A stretch of DNA of 64,000 nt from a beta proteobacterium L13 (lineage in GTDB: Bacteria > Pseudomonadota > Gammaproteobacteria > Burkholderiales > Chromobacteriaceae), in NCBI GenBank assembly GCA_000335715.1, contig AMYZ01000001.1, positions 310,001 through 374,000 on the forward strand, in the 5' to 3' direction. The translations under genes and the position numbers were made by a program. Of this stretch, positions 51,288 to 59,806 are shown piece after piece. Positions within the stretch are counted from its first letter, which is position 1. The number at the start of each line of letters is the position of its first letter. The notes under the pieces were generated by a model. It saw nothing but the letters and a program-made list of their open reading frames with translations. It searched no databases and was not told the DNA's origin.

Positions 51288-51752
51288 GTGGTGTTTGGGT
51301 GGGAGCCGGGGCTGATCCAGTAATTGAAGTGGCAAGCAACCGCCCAGACCTGCCAGGCATTCGACGGCTGCCTTGTGGTGAGCAAGACCCGGCTCGCTCA
51401 CCGCACCTGTCGTGAGTGACCGGCTATTGGCCTTAGCTGACCCAGAGCTACCGGAGGTAGTCCGGTAGCAATGTGCTGGTTACCTACCGTTCAATCCGAA
51501 GGCCCTGAACGATAGCTTGCTTATCTTGCGAATGCGAACTCTCGGCCCATACGGTACGTCTCGTTTCACGTATCCTTGGCCAAGTGAATCGCCACAGTTT
51601 CTTTAGACATTGCGGTGCCGTCTCTGAGGTTTGACTCGGTATGGGCCAGACAGATTATCTGGCCGCTAAGCCAGACAATGCCGCGGTATTACCTGCAAGC
51701 TGCCCTATACTGGCAATAAATCTCCCTTCACGCATTGTGATGCCGTACGCAC
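51288..51752. other. 465-base gene-free region with possible mobile-element remnant
   Basis: Lower GC than neighbours and no open frame with gene-like content. It contains an inverted repeat TCTGGC-N6-GCCAGA (51658-51675) and a TATACT hexamer (51706-51711), a candidate -10 for the EAL gene. A stretch at 51585-51610 (TGAATCGCCACAGTTTC then TTTAGACAT) resembles terminal repeats of IS3-family elements, but no transposase is near. No tRNA was seen. Confidence 0.4.
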
Positions 51753-52547
51753 ATGAACCTTATCCCTATCAGCCCTGATACCGAGCCTGCCGCCGCCTTG
51801 CCCCCTTGCGGTGACTGCCGCGATGGCGAGCCCTTGGGTTTTTCTTTCAGCTATGCTTTCCAGCCCATTATCGACCTGCGCGCGGGCAGCATTTTTGCGC
51901 ACGAGGCGCTGGTGCGAGGTACGGCAGGGGAAGGGGCGCTTAGCGTATTGGCGCAGGTGAACGATACCAACCGCTACCGTTTTGACCAGGCTTGCCGTGT
52001 AAAAGCCATCGAGGTGGCGGCGCGGCTGGGTATGCGCAGCAGGCTGTCCATCAACTTTCTGCCCAACGCTATTTACCGCCCCGAGGTGTGCATACGTACC
52101 ACGCTGCATGCGGCGCGCCAGTTTGGTTTTCCTGTAGACCAGATCATTTTCGAGACGGTAGAGAGCGAGCGTATCGACGATGGCAGCTGGCTGGCCAAGG
52201 TGTTTAGCGCCTATCAGCGTATCGGCTTCATGACGGCGATTGACGACTTTGGTGCGGGCTACGCCGGGCTGAACCTGCTGGCCAGTTTTCAGCCGGATAT
52301 CGTCAAGCTGGACATGGCGCTGGTGCGGGGCATCGAGCAGAAAAAAGCCAGCCGCGTGATTGTGGCCTGCGTGGTGCGCATGTGTGACGAGCTGGGTATC
52401 CGTGTGATTGCCGAGGGTGTGGAAACGCGCGAGGAGCTGGCCTGCCTGCAAGACATAGGTGTGCACCTGGTGCAGGGCTATCTGTTTGGCAAGCCGCTAT
52501 TCGAGCAGTGCGTGGCGGATATTGCCCAAATCTGGCCGCAGGCCTAG
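51753..52547 (+). CDS. Stand-alone EAL-domain c-di-GMP phosphodiesterase
   Basis: 264 residues, a single EAL domain. The motif is HEALVRG in place of EALxR, and the metal and catalytic residues are visible in SINFLPNAIY, IIFETVESERI, AIDDFGAGYAGLNLL and IVKLDMALVRG, with a late EGVETREEL. Phosphodiesterase activity is therefore plausible, though loop 6 (DDFGAGY) is slightly variant. No sensor or membrane part is attached. It is followed by a ModE box and the modABC operon, apparently unrelated. Confidence 0.88.
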   Translation: MNLIPISPDTEPAAALPPCGDCRDGEPLGFSFSYAFQPIIDLRAGSIFAHEALVRGTAGEGALSVLAQVNDTNRYRFDQACRVKAIEVAARLGMRSRLSINFLPNAIYRPEVCIRTTLHAARQFGFPVDQIIFETVESERIDDGSWLAKVFSAYQRIGFMTAIDDFGAGYAGLNLLASFQPDIVKLDMALVRGIEQKKASRVIVACVVRMCDELGIRVIAEGVETREELACLQDIGVHLVQGYLFGKPLFEQCVADIAQIWPQA

Positions 52548-52582
52548 CGCTAGTTGGCCGCAGGGTGTCGTGTTGCGCCTGC

Positions 52583-52606
52583 CGCTATATACGTGCTTAT
52601 ATAGCG
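52583..52606. promoter_or_regulatory. ModE box, CGCTATATA-N6-TATATAGCG
   Basis: A perfect 9-6-9 palindrome matching the known ModE operator (TATATA halves six bases apart with flanking C/G), 31 bases before the modA ATG. A modE gene ends the operon, so molybdate-dependent autorepression is expected. Confidence 0.92.
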
Positions 52607-52636
52607 CGTCGATTTCCCTACGTGGAGCAAGGCAAC

Positions 52637-53389
52637 ATGACGCGCATTCACACCCTGTTGGCCAGCATGGGCCTGAGCCTAGCTTGCAGTATGGCGCTGG
52701 CGGGCGAGATAACCGTATCGGCAGCCTCCAGCCTGAGTAATGCTTTTAAAGAGGTGGCGCAGGGCTTCGAGGCACAGCACCCCGGCAGCAAGGTGCTGCT
52801 GAACTTTGCTGCCTCTGGCGCGCTATTGCAGCAGCTGGCCAAAGGCGCGCCGGTGGATGTGCTGGCTTCTGCCGACCAGGAAACCCTGGACCAAGCCGCC
52901 AAACAGGGCCTGATCCTGCCGGCCAGCCGCCGCGATTTTGCGCGCAATACCCTGGTGCTGGTGGTACCGGCGGGCAGCAAGCTGGCCCCCAAAAGCCTGG
53001 CCGAGCTGGCCCAGCCGGCTTACGGCAAGGTGGCGATAGGCAACCCGGCCAGCGTGCCGGCAGGGCGCTATACCCGGAGCGCGCTGGAGGCGGCCAGGCT
53101 GTGGCCGGCGGTGAGTGCCAAGGCGGTGAACACGCTGAACGTGCGCCAGTCGCTGGACTACGTGGCGCGTGGCGAGGTAGACGCCGGTTTTGTGTACGCC
53201 ACCGACGCCCGGCAGATGGCGGACAAGGTAAAAGTGGCGTTTACCGTGCCGCTGGATGCAGCTATCCGCTACCCCATTGCTGCGACCACCGCTGCGGCCA
53301 ACCCGCGCGATGCCAAGCGCTTTATCGACTACGTGTTATCCCCCGCCGGGCAGGCCATGCTGGCTCGCTATGGCTTTCAGAAACCCTGA
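52637..53389 (+). CDS. modA: Molybdate ABC transporter substrate-binding protein
   Basis: 250 residues with a signal peptide ending ALA (about 22). The mature part opens EITVSAASSLSNAFKEVAQGF and contains NFAASGALLQQLAKGAPVDV, the loops that hold the oxyanion through Ser residues, and ends with VDAGFVYATDA. It binds molybdate or tungstate in the periplasm and delivers it to ModB. The start at 52637 is chosen for the signal peptide and a GGAG-like site. It is first of modA-modB-modC-modE. Confidence 0.95.
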   Translation: MTRIHTLLASMGLSLACSMALAGEITVSAASSLSNAFKEVAQGFEAQHPGSKVLLNFAASGALLQQLAKGAPVDVLASADQETLDQAAKQGLILPASRRDFARNTLVLVVPAGSKLAPKSLAELAQPAYGKVAIGNPASVPAGRYTRSALEAARLWPAVSAKAVNTLNVRQSLDYVARGEVDAGFVYATDARQMADKVKVAFTVPLDAAIRYPIAATTAAANPRDAKRFIDYVLSPAGQAMLARYGFQKP

Positions 53390-53392
53390 GTG

Positions 53393-54073
53393 ATGGCAGG
53401 CATGGATGCTGTATGGGTCGCGCTGGCGCTATCGCTGAAAGTCGCCGGCCTGGCCACCGTGCTGGCGGCGCTCGCGGGCGTGGCGACCGGCTTTGTGCTG
53501 GCACGCGGGCGCTTTCCCGGGCGCGATGTGCTGGACACGCTGCTGACCCTGCCCATGGTGCTGCCGCCTACCGTGCTGGGCTATTACCTGTTGGTGTTGC
53601 TGGGCAGGCAGGGCGCGCTGGGCGGCTGGCTGCAGGCGCAGTGGGGCATTAACCTGATTTTCAGCTGGCAGGGCGCGGTGATCGCGGCGGCGGTAGTGGC
53701 GTTTCCGCTGGTGTTCAAACCGGCGCGGGCGGCTTTCGAGGCGGTAGACGGCCAGCTGGAGCAGGCGGCACAGGTGCTGGGCATCAGCCGCCTGGCCGTG
53801 TTTTTCCGCATTACCCTGCCGCTGGCCTGGCGCGGCATTCTGGCCGGTATCCTGCTGGCGTTTGCCCGTGCGCTGGGCGAGTTTGGCGCCACGCTAATGG
53901 TAGCGGGCAGCATTCCGGGCAAAACCCAGACGCTGTCGATTGCCGTATACGAAGCCGTGCAGGCCGGGCAGGACGATGTGGCCAACCTGCTGGTGGGCGT
54001 GATCTCGGCCGTGTGCATTACCGTACTGTTGGCCGCAGGCTACCTGGCCCCCGGCCGGGTAGCGCAGCGCTAG
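53393..54073 (+). CDS. modB: Molybdate ABC transporter permease
   Basis: 226 residues with five membrane helices. The cytoplasmic coupling loop is in EQAAQVLGISRLAVFFRITLP, and the family block TLPMVLPPTVLGYYLLVLLG is present, ending in ALGEFGATLMVAGSIPGKTQT. It forms the inner-membrane channel with ModC. Starts at GTG 53390, ATG 53393 and ATG 53402 are all possible; the gene begins within four bases of the modA stop, so coupling is tight. Confidence 0.95.
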   Translation: MAGMDAVWVALALSLKVAGLATVLAALAGVATGFVLARGRFPGRDVLDTLLTLPMVLPPTVLGYYLLVLLGRQGALGGWLQAQWGINLIFSWQGAVIAAAVVAFPLVFKPARAAFEAVDGQLEQAAQVLGISRLAVFFRITLPLAWRGILAGILLAFARALGEFGATLMVAGSIPGKTQTLSIAVYEAVQAGQDDVANLLVGVISAVCITVLLAAGYLAPGRVAQR

Positions 54074-54081
54074 GGGGCCGC

Positions 54082-54786
54082 ATGCTTGATATTGCCATCC
54101 AGAAAACCCTGCATACCGGAAAGCGCTGCTTTGCGCTGAACGTACAGCTGCAGTCCGCCAGCCAGCACACCGTGCTGTTTGGTCAGTCTGGTGCCGGCAA
54201 AAGCCTCACGCTTAAAGCCATCGCCGGGCTGATGACGCCAGACAGCGGCCATATCCGCCTGGGCGGGCGGCTGCTGTTTTCGCAGCCTGGCGGGGTAAAT
54301 CTGGCCCCGCAGGCGCGGCAGCTGGGCTATCTGTTTCAGGACTACGCGCTGTTTCCCCACCTGACCGTGCGGCAAAACGTGGCCTTTGGCCTGGTGCGCG
54401 GCTGGCTGAACCCGCGTACCTGTGCACAGCACGACGAAGTCGAGCACTGGCTGCACACCTTTGGCCTGGCGGCCATGGCGCAGCAGCTGCCGGGCGAGCT
54501 GTCCGGTGGCCAGCGCCAGCGTGTGGCGTTGGCACGGGCGCTGGTGGCCAAACCGCGCGCCTTGCTGCTGGACGAACCCTTTGCCGCGCTGGACCCGGCG
54601 CTGCGCCACGATATGCGCCAGACCTTGCTGGCCTTGCTGGCGCAGGTGCAGATTCCGCTGCTGCTGATTACCCACGATGAACAAGACGTGGCCCTGTTTG
54701 GCCAGCAGGTATTCGAGCTGCGCGACGGCCAGGCCCATGCGGCCAACCTGGCCACCTTTCCCGAGGCACCGCCCCGCCATGACTGA
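54082..54786 (+). CDS. modC: Molybdate ABC transporter ATP-binding protein, short form without TOBE domain
   Basis: 234 residues. Walker A is FGQSGAGKSLTLKAI, the signature is ELSGGQRQRVALARAL and Walker B ALLLDEPFAALD, followed by LLITHDE. E. coli ModC carries an extra C-terminal molybdate-binding (TOBE/Mop) domain of about 120 residues; here the protein stops after the ATPase. The missing molybdate-binding function may be carried by the downstream ModE, which has two TOBE units. The gene overlaps modE by eight bases. Confidence 0.93.
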   Translation: MLDIAIQKTLHTGKRCFALNVQLQSASQHTVLFGQSGAGKSLTLKAIAGLMTPDSGHIRLGGRLLFSQPGGVNLAPQARQLGYLFQDYALFPHLTVRQNVAFGLVRGWLNPRTCAQHDEVEHWLHTFGLAAMAQQLPGELSGGQRQRVALARALVAKPRALLLDEPFAALDPALRHDMRQTLLALLAQVQIPLLLITHDEQDVALFGQQVFELRDGQAHAANLATFPEAPPRHD

Positions 54787-55585
54787 TAAAACCATCCAGC
54801 TACAAGGTAGACTGTGGATGACCATAGACGGCCAGCCGCTGGGCGGCGCCGACCGCATGGCCCTGCTGGCGCAGATTGCAGCCTGCGGCTCCATTACCCG
54901 GGCGGCCAAGGCGGCGGGCATGAGCTACAAGGCGGCGTGGGATGCCATCGACACCATGAACAACCTGGCGGGCGAGCCGCTGGTGGCGCGCCTGGCCGGT
55001 GGCAAGGGCGGCGGCGGCACGCAGCTTACGGCGCGTGGCGAGCAGCTATTGCACAACTTTCATACCCTGCAGGCCGAGCACCAGCGCTTTGTCCGCAGCC
55101 TGGCCAGCCAGGCGCCCGCGCTGGCCGACGACTACGTACTGATACGGAAGATGGCCATGAGAACCAGTGCCCGCAACCAGTTTGCCGGTACCGTCGAGGC
55201 GGTAACACACGGCGCAGTGAACGACGAAGTCACCCTGCTGACCCCGGCCGGCCAGCGCATTGTGGCTATTGTTACCCACGACAGCATGCTGGGCCTGGGC
55301 TTGCAGCCGGGTGTGCAGGCGCTGGCGCTGGTGAAAGCATCGTCCATCATGCTGGTGAGCGACGCCGGCAGCGCACGCTTTTCGGCGCGCAACCAGCTGC
55401 ACGGCGAGATAGCGCGCATCCAGCCCGGCGCGGTCAATACCGAGGTGGTGATCGCCCTGCCTGGTGGCAGCAGCGTTGCCGTGGTAGTTACCCAGGACAG
55501 CTGCGACACCCTGGCGCTGGCGGTGGGGCAGCCGGCCAGCGCGCTGTTCAAGGCGTCCAGCGTGATTCTGGCGGTACCGGCCTGA
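54779..55585 (+). CDS. modE: Molybdate-responsive transcriptional regulator ModE
   Basis: 268 residues. The N-terminal winged helix is RMALLAQIAACGSITRAAKAAG and YKAAWDAIDTMNN; two C-terminal Mop/TOBE modules begin at SARNQFAGTVEAVTHGAVN and SARNQLHGEIARIQPGAVN, each a molybdate-binding unit. With molybdate bound it represses the mod operon through the palindrome at 52583-52606. Its position as last gene of the operon, overlapping modC by eight bases, makes a direct feedback loop. Confidence 0.95.
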   Translation: MTDKTIQLQGRLWMTIDGQPLGGADRMALLAQIAACGSITRAAKAAGMSYKAAWDAIDTMNNLAGEPLVARLAGGKGGGGTQLTARGEQLLHNFHTLQAEHQRFVRSLASQAPALADDYVLIRKMAMRTSARNQFAGTVEAVTHGAVNDEVTLLTPAGQRIVAIVTHDSMLGLGLQPGVQALALVKASSIMLVSDAGSARFSARNQLHGEIARIQPGAVNTEVVIALPGGSSVAVVVTQDSCDTLALAVGQPASALFKASSVILAVPA

Positions 55586-55667
55586 GCGCTACCCTAGCTC
55601 CCCGGCCGCCATGCCCCCTGGCCACGCGCTGCCACATTCTGGCTAACACTGCTTTCAAGGACACACC

Positions 55668-56159
55668 ATGTTGCTACAAGACGAACTCGCCCTGCTCGCC
55701 CGTCAGGAAGCCATGCTGGTATTGCCGCATTTTGATGAAGACGACGCCTGGCAGCTGGGCGTGGCGCTGCGCACGCAGGCACTGGCACAGCAGGCGCCGG
55801 TGGCCATTGCCATTACGGTAAACCAGCAGCGCCTGTTTTTCAGCATGCTGCCCGGTGCCACGCCGGCCAACGACGACTGGCTGCGGCGCAAACACAATGT
55901 GGTGCAGCATTTTCAGCAAAGCTCCTACACCGTAGGGCTGGCCTGCCAGCTCAAAGGCAAGACCCTGGCCGAGCGCAGCGCGCTGCCAGAGCGCGACTAC
56001 GCCAGCCACGGCGGCAGCTTTCCGCTGCGCGTGGCCGGGGTGGGCTGCATCGGTTCGGTAGGGGTGTCCGGCCTGGCGCAGCGTGCCGACCATGAACTGG
56101 TAGTAGCAGTACTGGCGCGCCAGTACGGGCTGACCGATGTACCGCGTCTGCCGCTATAG
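55668..56159 (+). CDS. Heme-degrading-domain (HbpS/UPF0303-like) protein
   Basis: 163 residues. The family pattern includes AIAITVNQQRLFFSMLPGA, DDWLRRKHNVVQHFQQSSY and ASHGGSFPLRV plus GCIGSVGVSGL, which match the UPF0303/HbpS-type fold. Some relatives bind heme or cobalamin-like ligands, others are uncharacterised. The start at 55668 has AAGGA eight bases upstream. It ends in a short overlap (56154-56159) with the converging ABC1 kinase gene. No partner operon is visible. Confidence 0.82.
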   Translation: MLLQDELALLARQEAMLVLPHFDEDDAWQLGVALRTQALAQQAPVAIAITVNQQRLFFSMLPGATPANDDWLRRKHNVVQHFQQSSYTVGLACQLKGKTLAERSALPERDYASHGGSFPLRVAGVGCIGSVGVSGLAQRADHELVVAVLARQYGLTDVPRLPL

Positions 56160-57470
56160 CGCGTAGCGGGCAAACAGCGCGGCAATATCCACCCGTGCTT
56201 GTAACCGTGCGGCCAACAGGTACAGCCCGGCCACCTTGCGGTGCAGGAATAGCGCATCCACCGGCGGCGTGTGCCAGGCGTCGCGCTCGTGGCGCATGGC
56301 CCAGCCGGCGTCGCGCATGCGCGCGGCCAGGGTGCTGTGGCCAAAGTCGTAGGCACCAGCGTGGCGTAGCGGCTCGCACGCCAGCAGAAAGATAGCCATC
56401 ACCTCGTCGTAATGGCGGCTAGACACCTGCTGCGGAAAGTAGCCCAGCTCGGTAGCCGCCTCGCCCAGCGCCTGCCGGTCTTGCGCCTGTGCGGCCAACA
56501 GCAGGCGGCGGTAGTGCTGCACTGTGTCGGCAGCCAGCCGGCGCGTGGCACCGAAATCCAGCAGCACCAGTTGGCCGCTGGCCGGCTGGTAGCGGTAGTT
56601 GGCAAAGTTGGGGTCGCTTTGCAGGCAGGCAAAATCGAAGATTTCCCGTAGCAATAAATCGAACAGCAGGGTGGCGATGCGGTCGCGCTCGGCTTGCGGT
56701 GCCTGCTGCAGCGTGGTGATGGGCACGCTATCGATAAAGTCCATGGCCAGGATGCGCGGTGTGCACAGCGCTGGTATGGTTTGCGGCAGCCGCAGGTCGG
56801 CGTGGCCTGCCAGCAGCTGGCGGTAGTGCTGCAGGTTGGCCGCTTCCTGCTGGTAATCGGCTTCCTGATGCAGCTGGCGCTTGGCCTCGGCCAGCAGGGT
56901 ATCGAGGTCGAAACCCGGTGGCAGCAGGCCGCTTAGCCGCAGCAGGCTGGCCACATTATCTACATCGCTATCAATGCTGCGCGCCACGCCGGGATACTGC
57001 ACCTTGATGGCTAGCGTCTGCCCGCTGGCCAGCTCGGCGCGGTGCACCTGGCCGATGGAGGCCGCGGCTACCGGCTGGAAAGAAAAGCGTTTGAAGCGCG
57101 TTTGCCAGTCCTCGCCCCATTCCTGCTCCAATACATCCTCCAGCTGGCTCAGGGGCATGGTGTGCGCGTCTTCGCGTAGCGTGGCCAGGATGTCGCGCAG
57201 CGCGGGCGGCAGCAGGTCGCCGGCGTCCATGGACAGCAGCTGGCCCATTTTCATGGCGGCACCGCGCATCTGCGACAGCTGGTGGGCAAAGCGGGCGGCG
57301 TTGGCCGGCGTCAGCAGCAGGTCTTGCCATTGCGGGCGCTGGCCGCTGGCCAGCCGGCGCGCGCCTTCTGCCACCATGCCACCGGCTATGCCGCCGGCCA
57401 GGCTGCCCAGGCGCGCCAGCCGCGACAGGCGGCCCACGGGTACGGCGCGGGATTTGGCGTTATCAGTCAT
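56154..57470 (-). CDS. ABC1/AarF (UbiB/Coq8-like) atypical kinase
   Basis: 438 residues. The family-specific KxGQ motif is AAMKMGQLLSMDAG, the Ala-rich loop is AAASIGQVHRAEL, the Lys is LAIKVQYPG, and the catalytic region reads LQSDPNFANYRY followed by VLLDFGATR. UbiB-like ATPases support ubiquinone synthesis or handling of lipophilic head-group precursors. It is not the usual ubiB, which sits beside ubiE/ubiJ. The start overlaps the upstream small membrane protein by eight bases and a DUF3429 gene precedes that, so all three are probably one operon. Confidence 0.88.
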   Translation of the reverse strand: MTDNAKSRAVPVGRLSRLARLGSLAGGIAGGMVAEGARRLASGQRPQWQDLLLTPANAARFAHQLSQMRGAAMKMGQLLSMDAGDLLPPALRDILATLREDAHTMPLSQLEDVLEQEWGEDWQTRFKRFSFQPVAAASIGQVHRAELASGQTLAIKVQYPGVARSIDSDVDNVASLLRLSGLLPPGFDLDTLLAEAKRQLHQEADYQQEAANLQHYRQLLAGHADLRLPQTIPALCTPRILAMDFIDSVPITTLQQAPQAERDRIATLLFDLLLREIFDFACLQSDPNFANYRYQPASGQLVLLDFGATRRLAADTVQHYRRLLLAAQAQDRQALGEAATELGYFPQQVSSRHYDEVMAIFLLACEPLRHAGAYDFGHSTLAARMRDAGWAMRHERDAWHTPPVDALFLHRKVAGLYLLAARLQARVDIAALFARYAL

Positions 57471-57825
57471 GTGGTGGGGGCAGCGCAGGTTGGCTGCCGG
57501 GGCGCGGGTGGTCGGCCAGCGGGTAGGCGTCGGCGACGTAGGCCGGGCCTTTCATGATGCGCACGATCCACGCGCCCAGCGCCACGGTAAACACCACCGT
57601 CCACAGCAGGATCAGCCAGCTGATGGCCAGGATATCCACCATGCCCGCCTGTTGTGCGCTAAGGCTGCCGGGCCACAGCCACAGTTGCAGCCGCCACAGG
57701 CAGATGGGGCTACCCAGCAGCAGCGTGCCGTACGCCAGGCAGCGCGGTGCCAGTGCCAGCAGCCGGCTTTCCAGCCCGGCCGGGCTGCGGCTGAAACCGG
57801 CCAGTTTGTTGAAGTAGCGACTCAT
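57463..57825 (-). CDS. Small two-helix membrane protein, unknown
   Basis: 120 residues with two hydrophobic helices (about 28-50 and 63-88) and a short Pro-rich C-terminus. I do not recognise the family. It lies three bases after the DUF3429 gene and overlaps the ABC1 kinase start by eight bases, so its expression is coupled to both. A role in helping the kinase associate with the membrane is speculative. Confidence 0.65.
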   Translation of the reverse strand: MSRYFNKLAGFSRSPAGLESRLLALAPRCLAYGTLLLGSPICLWRLQLWLWPGSLSAQQAGMVDILAISWLILLWTVVFTVALGAWIVRIMKGPAYVADAYPLADHPRPGSQPALPPPHD

Positions 57826-57828
57826 GGT

Positions 57829-58290
57829 TCAGGCCTGCAATGCCAGCACGCCGGCCAGCAGGCTGATGCCGGCGGCCAGGCTGAGGTGGCGGCGCAGCGG
57901 CAGGTACCAGCTGGGCAGGTCCACGTCGCGGCACAGGCGCCGGTCTTGCAGATAGTGCAGCAGATAGCCCAGCAGCAGCGTGGCCACACCGGGGGCCGCA
58001 GGTAGCAGCACAGCGGGCCAGGCCAGCAGCGCCGGTACCACACTCCACGCCATCATGCGGCTGCGGCGGGCGGCATCCAGCTGGGGCAGCGTCATGGCAA
58101 AGCCCCAGTGTAGCGCGCCGACAAACGACAGGATCACCGCGCCGTACACCAGCAGCAGGCCGAACCAGAAGCCGGCATGGGCTGGTAGCAGCCAGCACAG
58201 CGCGGCCAGGCTAACAAAGGGCAGGGCACCGCCATACCCCAGCCAGGCGGCGGGGGCAGGCAAGCTAGCGGGGGCAGTATCGGAAGTCAT
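57829..58290 (-). CDS. DUF3429 membrane protein
   Basis: 153 residues with about five membrane helices. The signature YGAVILSFVGALHWGFAM and RMMAWSVVPALLAW matches DUF3429, whose function is unknown. The start at 58290 (MTSDTAPAS) is likely; a TTG at 58314 could extend it by eight residues. An operator-like region with ATTTTGT (58345-58351) and ACAAAAT (58368-58374) plus two direct GTACAAA repeats 11 bases apart (58355 and 58366) lies upstream. Confidence 0.82.
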   Translation of the reverse strand: MTSDTAPASLPAPAAWLGYGGALPFVSLAALCWLLPAHAGFWFGLLLVYGAVILSFVGALHWGFAMTLPQLDAARRSRMMAWSVVPALLAWPAVLLPAAPGVATLLLGYLLHYLQDRRLCRDVDLPSWYLPLRRHLSLAAGISLLAGVLALQA

Positions 58291-58344
58291 GATGGCAGAC
58301 CGGGGCAAGGACAAAGATTACCCTGATCTTAGAAATAGGTGTCT

Positions 58345-58393
58345 ATTTTGTCCAGTACAAAGCATGTACAAAATGGCGGTATTGCGGCCAACC
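58345..58393. promoter_or_regulatory. Operator-like repeats and a copy of the dispersed word
   Basis: ATTTTGT...ACAAAAT inverted arms and two GTACAAA direct repeats (58355-58361, 58366-58372) lie upstream of DUF3429. TGCGGCCAACC (58383-58393) is an intergenic copy of the dispersed word, 19 bases beyond the stop of the nuclease gene. Confidence 0.45.
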
Positions 58394-58411
58394 CTGCCGC
58401 GTGTGCCCGGT

Positions 58412-59191
58412 TTATTGCGGCAGGAAACGGATGCCGGTGCGGCGCACCAGCTCGTCGTAGGCCAGCATTTGCGGCTTGGCTACGTCGGCGTTGGCTGCCC
58501 AGTACACCCACGACTTGCCTGCCGTCGGGTCGTACACCAGTTTGTATAGCGCATCCGGCACCCGCACTTTGCCGGCGTAGCGCGGCGCTTGCTGCGGGTC
58601 GAAGTAGGGGCCGGTAAACACGTACACCTCGCCTCGGGTGCGCTGCACGTATTTGCGGGTGGCGGCCTCTACCGCGCGCGCCCACACGCCACGGTTATTT
58701 TCCGGCACCTGCGGCACCATATTGGCCAGGCTGAAGCTTTGCGCCATCGCCTCGGGCGTGGTGCGCTGCGCCGCCGCCGCCATATGGCCGCGGTCGTAGC
58801 CGCTGCCACGGTAGTCGGCCAGCGTGGCGCGCTCGCTGCTGCGCAGGCGCGCCTCTTCGTAAAAGCGGTCGGTGCGTTTTTCGTCCGCATCGGCCAGGCT
58901 GCGCGCAGACAGTTTTTCGGCGGCAAACAGCGGTGTGCGGTTATTGCCGTCGTGCAGCACGGCAAAATCGTCAAAACACAGCTCGCGCACGCGGGCGTGC
59001 TGCAGGCTGGCGGCGATGGCCGGGGGCGTGTTGCGGTAGAACAGCTGCGGGCAGTCGGCAAACTGGGTGGCCACTTGCGGGCCGCTGGGCTCGGGGTTGG
59101 CCGCAACGGGGGCGGTAGGGGTCTGGAAGTGATCGGCGGCGGCGTAAACCAGGGCGACAAGCAGGGGCAACAGGGCAAGCGGCTTTTTCAT
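58412..59191 (-). CDS. Secreted DNA/RNA non-specific endonuclease (NUC family)
   Basis: 259 residues with an N-terminal signal peptide (about 1-19). The beta-beta-alpha-metal active site is GYDRGHMAAAA (the DRGH motif; His is the general base), and the metal-ligand Asn region is NMVPQVPENNRGVW. Family enzymes cut DNA and RNA without sequence preference, usually secreted for nutrient use or attack. It stands alone, running toward the DUF3429 group. In a possibly competent organism such a nuclease could also affect extracellular DNA. Confidence 0.92.
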   Translation of the reverse strand: MKKPLALLPLLVALVYAAADHFQTPTAPVAANPEPSGPQVATQFADCPQLFYRNTPPAIAASLQHARVRELCFDDFAVLHDGNNRTPLFAAEKLSARSLADADEKRTDRFYEEARLRSSERATLADYRGSGYDRGHMAAAAQRTTPEAMAQSFSLANMVPQVPENNRGVWARAVEAATRKYVQRTRGEVYVFTGPYFDPQQAPRYAGKVRVPDALYKLVYDPTAGKSWVYWAANADVAKPQMLAYDELVRRTGIRFLPQ

Positions 59192-59289
59192 GCAAGCAAC
59201 AACAGCGGGAAAAGGCCGGCAATTCTATAGCAAGTTTTATCGCAAAGTTGTCTTGTTACCCGTTTACTGCAGCGCTATCGGCGGCGGGC

Positions 59290-59805
59290 TTATACCAGCC
59301 CTAGCAAACCGGCCGCAGCACCGGCGGCCAGTAGCCATAGCGGGTTCAGCCGTGTGCGCCAGCTCAGTAATGTACACACCGCTAGCAGCACGCCACCTGT
59401 GAGGGAGGGTGGATGGCTGGCCGCCATCATCGCCACGCCGGCGCCGATCAGCCCCACCGTCAGCGGTGCCAGCCCGCTGTTGATGGCCGTGGTCAGCCGG
59501 CTGCCGCGCGCCTGCTGCCACCAGCGTGCCACCCAGAAGCTGAGCAGCGACGACGGCAGGCAAATGCCGACCAGGCTGACGATGGCGCCGGGCACGCCGG
59601 CTACCTTCCAGCCCACCAGGCTCACCACCAGCACGTTCGGCCCCGGTGCCGCCTGCGCCAGCGCAAACAGCGCGGCGAACTCCTGGCCGCTCATCCAGCG
59701 CAGCTCGGACACCACCACGCGGTGCAGCTCCGGCACGATGGCGTTGGCACCGCCCACTGCCAGCAGCGAAAACTGCATAAACATCAGAAACAGGAAGATC
59801 AACAT
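59290..59805 (-). CDS. Chromate transporter subunit, ChrA half (second of pair)
   Basis: 171 residues with about five membrane helices. The CHR-domain pattern is visible in FSLLAVGGANAIVPELHR, MSGQEFAALFALAQAAPGPNV and GICLPSSLL. Short-chain CHR proteins work as heteromeric pairs and export chromate or act on sulfate. It follows its partner by one base. The two genes are divergent from a LysR regulator that may control them. Confidence 0.9.
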   Translation of the reverse strand: MLIFLFLMFMQFSLLAVGGANAIVPELHRVVVSELRWMSGQEFAALFALAQAAPGPNVLVVSLVGWKVAGVPGAIVSLVGICLPSSLLSFWVARWWQQARGSRLTTAINSGLAPLTVGLIGAGVAMMAASHPPSLTGGVLLAVCTLLSWRTRLNPLWLLAAGAAAGLLGLV

Positions 59806-59806
59806 A

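Noticed and set aside
51288-51752. A tRNA or other structured RNA gene in the long spacer
   Set aside because: No cloverleaf arms or CCA-type end could be drawn; only short hairpins are visible.
54082-54786. modC as a truncated pseudogene
   Set aside because: All ATPase motifs are intact, the stop overlaps modE cleanly, and TOBE-less ATPases exist; a short functional form is more likely.
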